64,000 nt of DNA from Platanthera guangdongensis (lineage: Eukaryota > Streptophyta > Magnoliopsida > Asparagales > Orchidaceae): positions 115,750,568 through 115,814,567 of the forward strand of contig CM077153.1 of the NCBI GenBank assembly GCA_039583875.1. Direction: 5' to 3'. How positions within the stretch are numbered: position 1 is the first letter of the stretch; every line of letters begins with the position of its first letter. Shown here one piece after another: positions 1 to 10,056 of the stretch. The notes beneath the pieces are model-generated. The model made no database searches. It had not been told where the DNA came from and saw only the letters and a program-made list of their open reading frames with translations. A program made the translations under genes and the position numbers.

Positions 1-1160
1 ATTCCGATATCGGAAATATAGATGCAGTCAAACTGAAATTCCGACTTCCTATTTGGACCGCCACGTCGCAAGCTTGATCCGCAGACATCCAACAACCATT
101 CGGCAACACCACTCTGACGCTATCTGTCTTCACATGACTAGGTAACCCAAGGCACGTTATAAACTCTCGAGACAGAAAAGAATGCGACGCACCCGTATCA
201 AACAGTGCTCGCGCCAGCGTGTTCCGAATCAGGACAAAGCCTGTGGTAGTCACATTACACACAAGCCACATACACAGATGCAATAAACAAAGCATACAAA
301 CAAAAGAATACTCAAACACTAAACTCGTACCTGTGATGACGTCACTCTGCTTGATGGCCTCCTGCAGGCCAAGATTGTAGACCCGGGGCTGCGCTTGAGA
401 GGCAGAGGATTCCACCAACGCCTTTCCTTTTTCCGCATATGACGCTCCCGCCTCCTTTTCACTCTTTGGCGGCACCCGAAAATCTCGAGCTATATACCCC
501 ACCCATCCACAATTGAAGCACGTACGAGTATCCGGCTTTGAGGTGGCCCCCGACGTTGCTCCTGATGCAGCTGAAGAAGGAGCTTGTCCCGCCGTCTTGG
601 GTCTCTTGCAACATTTCTTCTTATAAAATGACTTCGTCGGTCGAGGCACTTTAAACTCCGGATGTGACAAAGCCAATGCCCTCTTCCATTGCACCCTCTT
701 CATGTCTTTTTCCAGCGCGCTTGCGGTGGCGACCAATGCCTGGAAGCCTTGGTTCACAGAACTAGAAAGCAAGAACCTCAACTCGTCCCGCAATCCTTCG
801 TAGAACCGATTTGTCTTCCTCTGCTCATCAGCAAATATTGAACCCGCATACCGCCCTAAGCGTGTAAACTCATGCAGGTAAGCTTCCACACTGCCATCAC
901 CTTGCGTCAGCCTTTGGAATTCATTCTCCATGGCAATCCGTTGCGCCGCATGAAGGTGCTTTGCTAGGAAGAGTCGAGAGAATTCTTCCATCGATACTTG
1001 CGTTAAGGGATGACCCGCCAAGTGATGCAGCTCCATCTCGTCCCACCACAGTCTAGCCTCTCCTTCAAGAAGGAAGGTAGCTAAGGTGACTTTCTGACGC
1101 TCCTCCGTTCCAATCACCGTCATGATCCGCTTGATGCGCGATAACCAATCCTCAGCCTGT
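1..1160 (-). pseudogene. Ty3 retrotransposon gag (C-terminal part) and start of protease
   Basis: Read on the minus strand, this is the later part of a Ty3/gypsy Gag running into an aspartic protease. From right to left I see a Gag core with many Trp, Glu and Arg residues (about 1150 to 700), a basic stretch, a zinc knuckle at about 485-530, and the protease motif [11 protein letters not shown] at about 180-215. The frame leaves the window at base 1. The zinc knuckle reads CFNCGWVGYIARDF, so the His and last Cys of the CCHC signature are Tyr and Phe and zinc binding is probably lost. The N-terminal part of the same gag lies at 13094-13325, separated by the Athila insertion at 1161-13093. The family is a Tekay/Del-like chromovirus by Gag and protease style. 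RT and integrase lie outside the window. Confidence 0.8.
1156..1160. repeat. target-site duplication CCTGT (left)
   Basis: CCTGT lies directly before the TG of the left Athila LTR and is repeated directly after the CA of the right LTR at 13094-13098. A 5-bp duplication is normal for Ty3 integrases. It fixes the element ends exactly. Confidence 0.95.
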
Positions 1161-2421
1161 TGATAACTTCTTAATAGAAGTTATCTAAGCCCATTATTTC
1201 TACTAATATTTATTGAAAAGGAGAACAAATCGAAGTTAATGGATAAAAATATGATTAAAATTTATATTTAGGAATTACTCTACTTATTTGATCACATTAC
1301 ATAGTTTCGATGCAGCTGACACCAAGAAAATTGATTTGGACAAAGAAAAAGATGAAATTCTCATTTCCTAAAGAAGTTGTTGCAACAACCCGTTTTCGAT
1401 GTTGCAACATTGTCTGTTCCGAAAATTCAGAATTTTTAAATTCAAATATGGACGGTTACACCTCTTAAAGGAAGGACGGTTACACCTCTTTAAGAGGGGG
1501 ATTTTCGGCCAGAATAGGAGATAGAAAAGGAAGGAATAGCGGAAAAAGGGGAGGCGGATATTGGTGAAAGGAGAAATCATCTTGGAGGAAGAAGAACTAG
1601 GGCACACCGGATCTTGAAAACGGAGCGGTTCAATACACTTCGGAGAACGAATTCCTGCGTTATATTTTGCTTTTCCTTCATCATGCATTGTAAGATCTTT
1701 CTTGTTTGTTGGTGTGCTTCATCCATCGTGATGAACTAATTTGCTTTAATCTCGTATTATGAGAATACTTCGTCTCTTGTGATGACAATTTATTAACTTC
1801 TTTTAATTTGTGAACGTTTGGTGAATGTTTGTGCTGAATTTATGATCTTTAATTCGAGGTTTTTGGCCAAGATCTCAACTTTTTACTGCGCTTCATAAAT
1901 CGAGAGAGGAGTTGCGTAAGTATATCGTAGATTCGGTATGGCATTTGAAGGGAGAAAGAGATTTCCCCTTGGTGTTAGCAACTAGGGTTTTCAATATTTA
2001 AGCGGTTCTTATTTCACCTACGGGGTAATAGAGAACTAGGAACTTCCGATATCGAGAGGTACGGATTTTTAGTCTAAAACCGTTGCAAGACGTTTCACCA
2101 CTCGTCCTCACAAAAACTATATTCAAAAGGTTGTCACACTAGACTTAGGAAATCACGATACGAGATTATCTTTAATCACTGACACAAAGTATTCTCCTTC
2201 CGGATCTTTAGCTTATTTTCGTTAATTAGAAATTGTGTTTTAAGATTTTAGTATTCTAAAACCATCATCTTAATTTACTTGGATTTAAAGAAAAGGCATA
2301 GCTAATACTTGCAAGCACTGAATCCACCATCTCCTCGAGGGAACGATTCTTTTCTCACTTTATATTACTTGAACCGGCACGTACACTTGCGTTATTTTAT
2401 ATATACGTTTCGGGCGTATCA
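1161..2421 (+). repeat. 5' LTR of Athila element (1261 bp)
   Basis: Starts TGATAACTTC and ends GGGCGTATCA, and is the same length as the LTR at 11833-13093. It contains a 14-bp perfect palindrome GTTGTTGCAACAAC at 1376-1389 and a second GTTGCAAC at 1401-1408. A short direct repeat GGACGGTTACACCTCTT occurs twice near 1450-1490. The transcription start would lie here, but I could not place a TATA box with confidence. Confidence 0.95.
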
Positions 2422-2427
2422 AGTTTT

Positions 2428-2445
2428 TGGCGCCGTTGCCGGGGA
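2428..2445 (+). other. primer-binding site, tRNA-Asp type
   Basis: TGGCGCCGTTGCCGGGGA, six bases after the LTR, is complementary to the 3' end of plant tRNA-Asp. This primer is characteristic of Athila and related Tat-lineage elements. It marks the start of minus-strand DNA synthesis. Confidence 0.9.
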
Positions 2446-2615
2446 GGTGCGAGAAGTTTAGTGTTATTTTCTTGCAATATTAGTGAATCCCTAGTAATTA
2501 GAGATCGAGTTTTTGTTTTTGTCATTATTAGTTTTGATTACTATTGCTGCTTTGTTTTGTTTTTGTTTTATTTATTTTGTTTAATAGCAATTATCAATTG
2601 TTGGTGTGATATTTT

Positions 2616-3827
2616 ATGTCCAGATATCGATCACCTGAATTACTACCGTTAAACCTAGAGATCGAAAGGACGTGTAGACAGAATAGGAGAACGTTACGAG
2701 TAGGGAACAATAACGTGATAACAATGAATCCTGATAATCATAACGCTCCTAATGAAGTTGACCAGGAAGGCTTAGGTCAAGAAGGTCAGGTAGAACAGAA
2801 TGGACGACCTGCTGAAATTAGGCGAACCTGTCGCGAGTACAATATGCCTTATAGGGGAGGACTGCAATATAGCATTATCAAGCCTGCCATTGAAGCCAAT
2901 AACTTCAAAATTGACTCCATTGCTATGAACCTAGTGCAGCAGAAACAATTTAGCGGATTGAATCATGAGGACCCAAACTCCCATTTACGAACTTTCATGG
3001 ATGTGTGCGACACATTCAAGATTAATGGTGCGTCGGATGAAGCGATTAAATTTCGTCTATTTCCATTCTCTCTGTCAGGTAGAGCGAAGGAGTGGCTTGA
3101 TTCCCAACACGGTCTCACTACTTGGATGCAAGTGGTTGACTTATTCTTAGCCAAGTACTTCCCGCCTGCAAAAATAGCGAAACTAATGCGTGATATTAGT
3201 ACATTTATGCAAGGGAATGGGGAAACGTTGTATGACGCATGGGAGCGATTCAAGGAACTCTTACGAAAGTGTCCTCACCATGGTCTGCAGATGCACCAAC
3301 AGGTGTGGACATTTTATAACGGCCTCCAGACATCTACGATGATTCAAGTAGATGGAGCTGCAGGAGGTTCCCTCATGAACAAGTATCCCGAGGACGCTTA
3401 CGCTATTCTTGAAGATTTATCTTCAAATAATTATCAGTCGTTCGATCGACAGGCTCCTTCTTCTTCGGTAGGTGGTCTTTACCAAGTGGACCAGTTGACC
3501 TCATTCGCCGCACAAATGTCGGCGCAGTTCAATGCTATGAATAAGAGATTAGATGCATTGACCTTAAATCAAGCCCAAACGCACCCTCAGGTTAATAGCA
3601 TGTTTTCCTCTTCGATTCCCATGAACCCATCTCTTACGGTAGAACAACTTGTTGGTCATAACGAGGAGATTAACTATGTAGGGGGACAACCGAGGTATAA
3701 CAATCATCATCACAATTATAATAACAATAACACATTTCCTAATCATTATAATCCCGAAGTGCGAAACCACCCAAACTTTTCGTGGAAGAACAACACCGGT
3801 TTGGCACACCCACCCGGGTTTAGTTAA
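2616..3827 (+). CDS. gag: Athila Gag (capsid) segment, ends at premature TAA
   Basis: 403 codons from an ATG 171 bases after the primer site. The N-terminus is basic. The retrotransposon Gag (capsid) domain spans roughly residues 90-215, including RTFMDVCDTF and FRLFPFSLSGRAKEWL, the best conserved Athila Gag motifs. The C-terminus is rich in Asn and His (residues about 355-385). I see no CCHC knuckle in this segment. The TAA at 3825 lies inside a Pro/Asn-rich stretch that continues in frame, so it is a premature stop rather than the natural end of Gag. The product would form the particle shell. Confidence 0.85.
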   Translation: MSRYRSPELLPLNLEIERTCRQNRRTLRVGNNNVITMNPDNHNAPNEVDQEGLGQEGQVEQNGRPAEIRRTCREYNMPYRGGLQYSIIKPAIEANNFKIDSIAMNLVQQKQFSGLNHEDPNSHLRTFMDVCDTFKINGASDEAIKFRLFPFSLSGRAKEWLDSQHGLTTWMQVVDLFLAKYFPPAKIAKLMRDISTFMQGNGETLYDAWERFKELLRKCPHHGLQMHQQVWTFYNGLQTSTMIQVDGAAGGSLMNKYPEDAYAILEDLSSNNYQSFDRQAPSSSVGGLYQVDQLTSFAAQMSAQFNAMNKRLDALTLNQAQTHPQVNSMFSSSIPMNPSLTVEQLVGHNEEINYVGGQPRYNNHHHNYNNNNTFPNHYNPEVRNHPNFSWKNNTGLAHPPGFS

Positions 3828-4319
3828 AACCCACACCCGAATCCACCTAATAATAACAATTATAATCAACAAGGTGCTTCAAGAAAATACTCCGAAGAGG
3901 TGATAGTAGAATCAATCCAAAAGAGTGACGCTCGCATTCTTAGTTTAGAGGGTTCTTTGAGGGTAATCGAAACGCAGTTAGGACAAATCGCGAGTGCTTT
4001 AAACCTGAGACCCCAAGGAACACTCCCATCGGACACCGTTACGAATCCAAAGGGAGATAATCCATATTGTAAGGCAGTCACTTTAAGGAGTGGAAAGGAG
4101 TTGGTGGGAGCACCGGAGAGAGAAAAATCTGAGATGAATAATGAAGGAAATGAGTTGGAGGAGATTAGTCTCGCGATACCTAGGGAGGAGTCGATACAAG
4201 AAGAGAATGTTAGTGAAGGAGTGAAGGTGTTAGGAGAAAAGAGACGTGAGTCGACCGTTGAAAGTTCTAAAAAGAAGAGTGGTGCGATAGTCTATCCACC
4301 ACCACCATTTCCTCAATGA
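3828..4319 (+). pseudogene. Gag-protease linker segment
   Basis: The same frame continues after the TAA. It encodes Asn-rich and charged, low-complexity sequence, with the conserved Athila motif CKAVTLRSGKEL near 4070-4100, and ends at TGA 4317 after a proline run. No catalytic domain is visible. It is probably the end of Gag or a spacer before the protease. Confidence 0.7.
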
Positions 4320-4883
4320 TTAAGGAAAAGTAAATTAGACCACCAATTCCAAAAGTTTATGGAGATATTTAAGAAATTGCAAATCAATATCCCTTTCGCG
4401 GAAGCGTTGGAACAGATGCCAAGCTACGTGAAATTCATGAAGGATATCCTATCAAAGAAAAGAAGATTTGGAACGAATGAGACAGTGACACTTACTCAAG
4501 AGTGCAGCGCCATTCTCCAAAAAAGACTCCCACCCAAGTTGAAAGATCCGGGGAGCTTCACTATTCCCTGTTCCATAGGATATAGATTCGAGGGTAAGGC
4601 ATTATGTGACCTAGGAGCGAGCATTAATTTAATGTCATTATCGATATATAGGAAGTTGGGTTTGGGAGAAATCTCCAAGACTTCCATAACCTTGCAGTTG
4701 GCCGATAGGACCCTAGCGTTTCCAAAGGGGATAGTGGAGGACGTGTTGGTGAAGGTGGATAAATTTATATTTCCAGCGGACTTTGTGGTTCTAGACATGG
4801 AAGAGGATAGAGAAGTTCCGATTATTGTAGGAAGACCTTTCCTAGCGACGGGTAGAACCTTGATTGATGTGCATAAAGGATAG
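4320..4883 (+). pseudogene. Athila aspartic protease segment
   Basis: Contains the motif EALEQMPSYVKFMKDILSKK and then the retropepsin active site DLGAS (4608-4622). The flap and C-terminal parts follow, including LADRTLAFPKGIVEDVLVKV and FVVLDMEEDREVPIIVGRPF. DLGAS in place of DTGAS is normal for Athila. The segment ends at TAG 4881. A functional protease would cleave the Gag-Pol precursor as a homodimer. Confidence 0.88.
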
Positions 4884-5309
4884 TTAACGATGCAGGTGAA
4901 TGACGAACAAGTCACTTTTAACGTACTCAAAGCGTTAAAGTTTCCCCACCGGGAGGAAGATAATATGGAGGTGGTCAATCACGTTTCTATATGCGATTAC
5001 ATGCCTAGTTCACTTTCCGATGAACATGATATTTTATTGAATCAATTATTGACGGAGGATGACCAGTCTGGGGATGATGAAGTGATTCAAGAATGCTTAC
5101 AAGCATTCGAGAAGCAAATGGTTTGGTTTCGTAAGCCGGAACCATTAGAGATGCCCGAGAAATCCTTGTCAGTTAAACCGTCCATCGTTGAGCCACCATC
5201 ACTCGAGTTAAAACCACTTCCCGAGCATCTTACTTATGTATATTTAGGGGATGGCGAGACACTACCGGTCATCATAAATTCAAACTTAACACCGGATCAA
5301 CGAAAATGA
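4884..5309 (+). pseudogene. protease-RT linker segment
   Basis: In frame with the protease. It starts with the rest of the protease C-terminal region (VNDEQVTFNVLKALKFP) and continues as an acidic linker up to TGA 5307. Related Athila polyproteins have a similar linker. No separate enzyme domain is visible. Confidence 0.7.
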
Positions 5310-6545
5310 CTAATTGAACTACTTAAGCATTTTAAAACTGCCATAGGATGGACCATCGGTGATATCCGGGGGATAAGCCCTTCATTATGTATGCACAAGA
5401 TTCTTTTGGAGGAGGCATTTCATGGGTCGGTTGAGCCTCAACGCCGCTTAAGCCCACCAATGAAAGAGGTAGTTAAAAAGGAGATTATTAAGTGGCTAGA
5501 CGCGGGTATAATATATCCCATCTCGGATAGTCCGTGGGTCTCGCCTGTTCAGTGTGTACCCAAAAAAGGGGGGATGACGGTTATAAGGAATGAGAAGGAA
5601 GAGTTGGTCGCCACTAGGACGATCACGGGGTGGAGGATTTGCATGGATTATAGAAAGTTAAACAAAGCCACCCGAAAAGATCATTTCCCTCTTCCCTTCC
5701 TCGACCAAGTCCTAGATAAAATGGCGGGGAATGATGTTTACTGTTTTCTTGATGGGTATTCCAGGTATAATCAAATTACCATCGACCCCGCTGATCAAGA
5801 AAAGACCACATTTACTTGCCCCTATGGGACTTTCGCGTTTAGGAGAATGCCCTTTGGTCTATGCAACGCACCGGCTACCTTCCAGCGTTGCATGATTGCC
5901 ATTTTCTCTGATATTATGGACCAGGGTATTGAGATTTTTATGGATGATTTTTCCATCTTCGGAAAATCATTTGACGACTGCCTAGAGTGTTTAGAGAAGG
6001 TACTCACACGTTGTGTAGAGACAAACCTAGTATTGAATTGGGAGAAATGTCATTTCATGGTTCGAGAAGGCATCGTGTTGGGTCATCATGTTTCCAGGAC
6101 TGGGTTGGGGGTAGACAAAGCAAAACTAGATGTGATAGAAAAATTACCTCCACCCAAAAATGTGAAAATGCTAAGAAGCTTCCTAGGACACGCGGGCTTC
6201 TATAGAAGATTCATCAAAGACTTCGCGAAAATAGCTAAACCCTTGAGTGGACTTCTAGAGAAGGATGCAAAATTTTCTTTTGATGACGATTGCTTGAGAG
6301 CGTTCGACGAGCACAAATATCGATTAACCACCGCTCCTATTGTAGTAACACCTGATTGGGAAGAGCCATTTATCTTGATGTGTGACGCGAGCGACTACGC
6401 GGTAGGAGTTGTTTTGGGACAAGTGCGTGAGAAGATATTTCATACGATTGCGTATGCTAGCAAGACCCTAATCGAGGCCCAAACCAACTACACTACCACC
6501 GAGAAGGAGCTATTGGCGGTGGTATTCGCATTCGAAAAATTTTGA
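5310..6545 (+). pseudogene. Athila reverse transcriptase and first part of RNase H
   Basis: RT starts with the conserved region AIGWTIGDIRGISPSLCMHK and continues through WRICMDYRKLNKATRKDHFP. The catalytic box is IFMDDFSIFG, with FMDD at 5937-5948, a usual Athila form of YxDD. The connection region and the RNase H start ILMCDASDYAVGVVLGQ follow. RNase H keeps the first Asp and TEKELLAVVFAFEKF before TGA 6543. All RT motifs look intact, so only the stops prevent a full product. Confidence 0.9.
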
Positions 6546-8093
6546 TCGTATCTCTTATGTACGAAGGTTATAGTGTACACCGATCATGCAGCGATCCGTT
6601 ATCTTATGGAGAAGAGAGACTCAAAACCACGTTTGATTCGATGGGTCCTTCTCTTACAGGAGTTTGATGTAGAAATTAAGGATAGGAAAGGAACGGACAA
6701 CCCGGTTGCAGATCACTTATCTAGGATTGAGAGTACACAGTCGACACTACCTTCTGAAGTGGAAGAGAGATTTCCTGATGAGCAGTTACTAGCGATTTCG
6801 AGGAGTATTACGCCTTGGTATGCTGACTTAGTAAACTATTTAGCAAGCAATATTTTGCCACCTGAACTATCCTACCAACAAAAGAAACGATTTTTACATC
6901 AGGTACGTTCTTACATGTGGGATGATCCTTTGTTGTTCAAGGTTGGTGCCGACGGAATCGTACAGAGATGCATCCCCGAGGAGGAGATGAGAGCGATATT
7001 GGAGAAATGTCATGGCTCCCCCTACGGAGGTCATTTCAAGGGAACAAGAACGACAATGAAGGTGTTGGAAGCTGGCTTCTATTGGCCTAATTTATTCAGG
7101 GATGCACATGCATTTGTGAAGCAATGCGATAGATGCCAACGGAGCGAGAATATACACGAGAACGATGGGATGCCCATGAATATAATGCTTGAGATCGAAC
7201 TATTTGATGAATGGGGTATAGACTTCATGGGACCGTTCGTGAACTCGAATGGTAATTTATTCATATTGTTGGCTGTGGACTACGTATCTAAATGGGTGGA
7301 AGCAATCGCGACGCCCAGGAATGATGCGAAGGTAATCCTTAACTTCTTAAGGCACCATATATTTAGTCGATTTGGAATCCCGAGGGCAATCCTTAGTGAT
7401 GGAGGCAGTCATTTCTGTAATAATCAGTTCACCGCATTACTTAACAAATTTGGGGTAACTCATAAAGTCGCCTTAGCATATCATCCTCATACGAATGGGT
7501 TAGCGGAAGTATCCAATAGGGAGATTAAGAAAATTCTAGAAAAGACAGTGAGCGTGAACCGTAGAGACTGGTCACAAAAGCTAGTTGATGCATTATGGGC
7601 ATATCGCACTGCCTTCAAAACTCCCCTTGGGTTAACCCCGTACCGAATGGTCTATGGAAAGTCTTGCCATTTACCTCTAGAATTAGAACACCGGGCATTC
7701 TGGGCAATAAAAAAAATTAATTATGATTTCCGCGACGCCGGTAAGAAGAGGCTCTTACAATTGAATGAACTAGAGGAGATTAGAATGCAAGCGTATGAGA
7801 ACTCGAGAATTTATAAAGAGCGCACGAAACGATGGCATGATCGACGCATGAAGGAGAAAAACTTTGAGTCGGGACATCTTGTTCTACTATTCAACTCTCG
7901 CTTGAAATTATTCCCCGGAAAGCTCAAGTCACGCTGGTCGGGCCCGTTCAAAGTTAAAATCGTGCACCCCTATGGAGCTGTGACTATTTTAAATGAGAAT
8001 GATGGAACCGAGTTCAAGGTAAATGGAGAGAGATTGAGGTTATATCTGGGAGGCGACATTGACCGAGTAGTGTCGCGTTTGGAGCTTGTCTAA
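6546..8093 (+). pseudogene. Athila RNase H end and integrase
   Basis: Starts with the last RNase H block ([16 protein letters not shown], then [11 protein letters not shown]). The integrase zinc finger follows ([11 protein letters not shown] ... CDRC), then the core with Asp in WGIDFMGPF (about 7217), Asp in [10 protein letters not shown] (about 7395) and Glu in [14 protein letters not shown] (about 7503). The spacing D-59-D-35-E is normal. The C-terminus ([13 protein letters not shown]) is the GPY/F-type module. There is no chromodomain, as expected for Athila. The frame ends at TAA 8091, which looks natural because an untranslated spacer follows. Confidence 0.9.
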
Positions 8094-8886
8094 TCGGGAT
8101 GAACGTCCTGCCGGGACTTGAAATTAGGCGCTGGGTGGGAGGCAACCCATCGTTTAAAATATTTTATTAGCAATATGTTTATCTATTATGTTATTTAGTA
8201 ATGTGTGTAGTAGTATTTGTAGTTATATAAATTGTCTTAGGCTTGGTGATGCAGGAAAAAAGTTCTGAAAATAAAAAAAATTATTAGAAAAAAATTTTTT
8301 TTTTACAAGAGCAGGTCAGTGTTGCAACATAGCAAAATTGGCGTTGCAACTGGAATGTTGCTGTTTGCGCGTATAGGAGAAAGGGACGGCGGTTTAAGAC
8401 TGGTTCGGCTGAACCGGGCCGCAGAATTTGGGCCCAGAAGCTTGTTGCAACGCAGAAAAAAGGGTGTTGTAATTTTTATTTCTCTGCCTCTTTTTCTTCA
8501 TTTTTCGGAAGAGCCGGCCGGTCCAATTGAACCGGTTTACTTCTAAATCTAATGTATAACGTACCCTGGAACCCGGCCAACCCATTTATCCCTCAAATCC
8601 CGCAACCCTTCAACTCCCGCGACCCCTCACTTCCCGCATTAGTTTAGCGGAGCGCTGCAGGCGGCGACCGACGAGCGACAGAGCAGGCGGCGACCGGCTG
8701 CGAGCGTCGGGCGGCGAACGGAAACCGGAGCTTCAGGCAGCATCTGTCGAGCAGAAGACGGCAGCAGTAGTTCGTTCCAAGCAAAACCCGGAACTCCAGG
8801 TATATCCATCTACCCTCCGTTCCTCCGTTTACGCAAGAATGAATCTTCTTAGGCATTTTGTTATAGAGATTATATGGATATTAGGA
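8094..8886 (+). other. non-coding spacer between pol and env-position ORF with GTTGCAAC words
   Basis: No coding potential that I accept. The palindrome GTTGCAAC occurs exactly at 8321-8328, 8343-8350 and 8444-8451, and near-copies follow; the same word is in both LTRs. A second self-complementary word, GGTTCGGCTGAACC, starts at 8402, with a relative near 8513-8540. A GC-rich part at 8640-8740 repeats GCGGCGACCG. The spacer may hold the leader or splice acceptor for the downstream ORF. Confidence 0.6.
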
Positions 8887-10056
8887 ATGTCTTCGAAGAG
8901 AAAAAGTAAGAGGAAAGGGAAGGAAATAGCTCAGGAGGGCAGGAAATTTCATAATGACGCGGCATGGTAACGGTTTAAGCTTCTTAGACCGATTCCATTC
9001 ATCTTTGAAAGGGGTTTCACAATGGAGAAGAAGGCCTGGAGCGTAGAGTACGTGGAACCGATTGCAGCCCTAAAATGGGAGGTCTTTTGTCACCCTCGGT
9101 CTGAGGCTAACCTCACCCTAGTCTACGAATTTTATGCGAATGCTAGAACTGTAGAGGGGGAGGCTGTGATAGTACGCGGGAAAACAGTGGAGTTTTCGCC
9201 GGCAAGGATTTCTTCCATGTTTGAGTTAGAGGATGAAGGAGAGGAGGATTACACCACCGTGTTAAATAGGGTAACAACTCAGGAAATGGCAGAGGTTGTT
9301 TGCTGTACATCGGAACCGGAATGGACTAATAAGAGGGCTAATGCAATGAAGGCCACATGTTTGAATCGGAAAGCGAAGGTGTGGCTGTTGTTTATCAATT
9401 CCACCATCATGCCAACTCGGCACCTGAATAGTGTGCCCCTTCATAAGATAGCCTTGATTTATTGTATTTTACAAGGAATAAAATTTGATTTGGGAACAAT
9501 CATTGCAACACAATTGCGGCAGAAGCTCCAAGAGGAAAAGCCTAAGCAACTTTGGTTCCCTGCACTTGTGACCGAGCTGTGTCGGAATGTGGGAGTCAAG
9601 GAAGAGGAGGAAGATTTGGTGAAGAAATTGAAGCACCACATTACCGACACCGTGGTGGCGGTAAATATCAAAGTGGGACAGGAGAGCGAGGATACACTCC
9701 CACAGGATGGCAGGCCAGAGACGGTGAACGTCCCCAGCGGAGAAGGAGCGTCTTTGGCAGAAGTGATGGATAACGTTGAGTATATAAAAACTTATCTCCG
9801 GTGCCAGCACTGTTATTTCCGTTCCAGGCTCGACTACATCCAAAGGAGGCAAGACACATTACTTCAGATGGCTAAGCTACCGATTGAGAAGCCGCAGTTC
9901 AAGTACCAGTGGCAGTTTGATGAGCTCGGGAACCTTGTAAACGCTGACCGAAGCCTCCTGGACCCCACAGAGCTCGTTGACTCAGATCAGGAGAAGGAGA
10001 CGGGGGAGGAACAAGAGAAAGAGCAAGAGGAGGATGACGGAGAAGGAGGCGAGTAG
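8887..10056 (+). CDS. Athila env-position ORF (putative plant transposon protein domain), one early stop
   Basis: The main open part is 9022-10056 (344 codons from an ATG). In the same frame an earlier ATG at 8887 gives a very basic start, MSSKRKSKRKGK, resembling a nuclear or nucleic-acid-binding signal, then TAA at 8968. That stop also fits a C-to-T change, so the original start was probably 8887. The domain at residues about 15-200 (WEVFCHPRSEANLTLVYEFY, VRGKTVEFSPARISSMFEL) resembles the plant domain found downstream of pol in Athila elements. I see no signal peptide and no convincing membrane segment, so an envelope role is unproven. The C-terminus is a long Glu/Asp tail. Expression would need a spliced or internal mRNA. 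Confidence 0.75.

Larger units (their letters stand above)
2616..8093 (+). pseudogene. Athila gag-pol reading frame with five in-frame stops
   Basis: One frame runs from the ATG at 2616 to the stop at 8091-8093. It encodes Gag, aspartic protease, reverse transcriptase, RNase H and integrase. It is cut by TAA at 3825, TGA at 4317, TAG at 4881, TGA at 5307 and TGA at 6543. No frameshift is needed anywhere. Each stop is one C-to-T change from a Gln or Arg codon, in places where related elements usually carry such residues. Catalytic motifs remain intact: DLGAS in protease, FMDD in RT, and the D, D, E triad of integrase. This suggests recent inactivation by cytosine deamination rather than long decay. 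The parts are listed separately. Confidence 0.9.

Noticed and set aside
1368..1688. Minus-strand ORF in the Athila LTR, repeated at 11956-12360
   Set aside because: It lies in both LTRs, has no domain, and its length differs between the two copies.
9459..9859. Minus-strand ORFs opposite the env-position ORF
   Set aside because: Antisense shadows with no recognisable domain.
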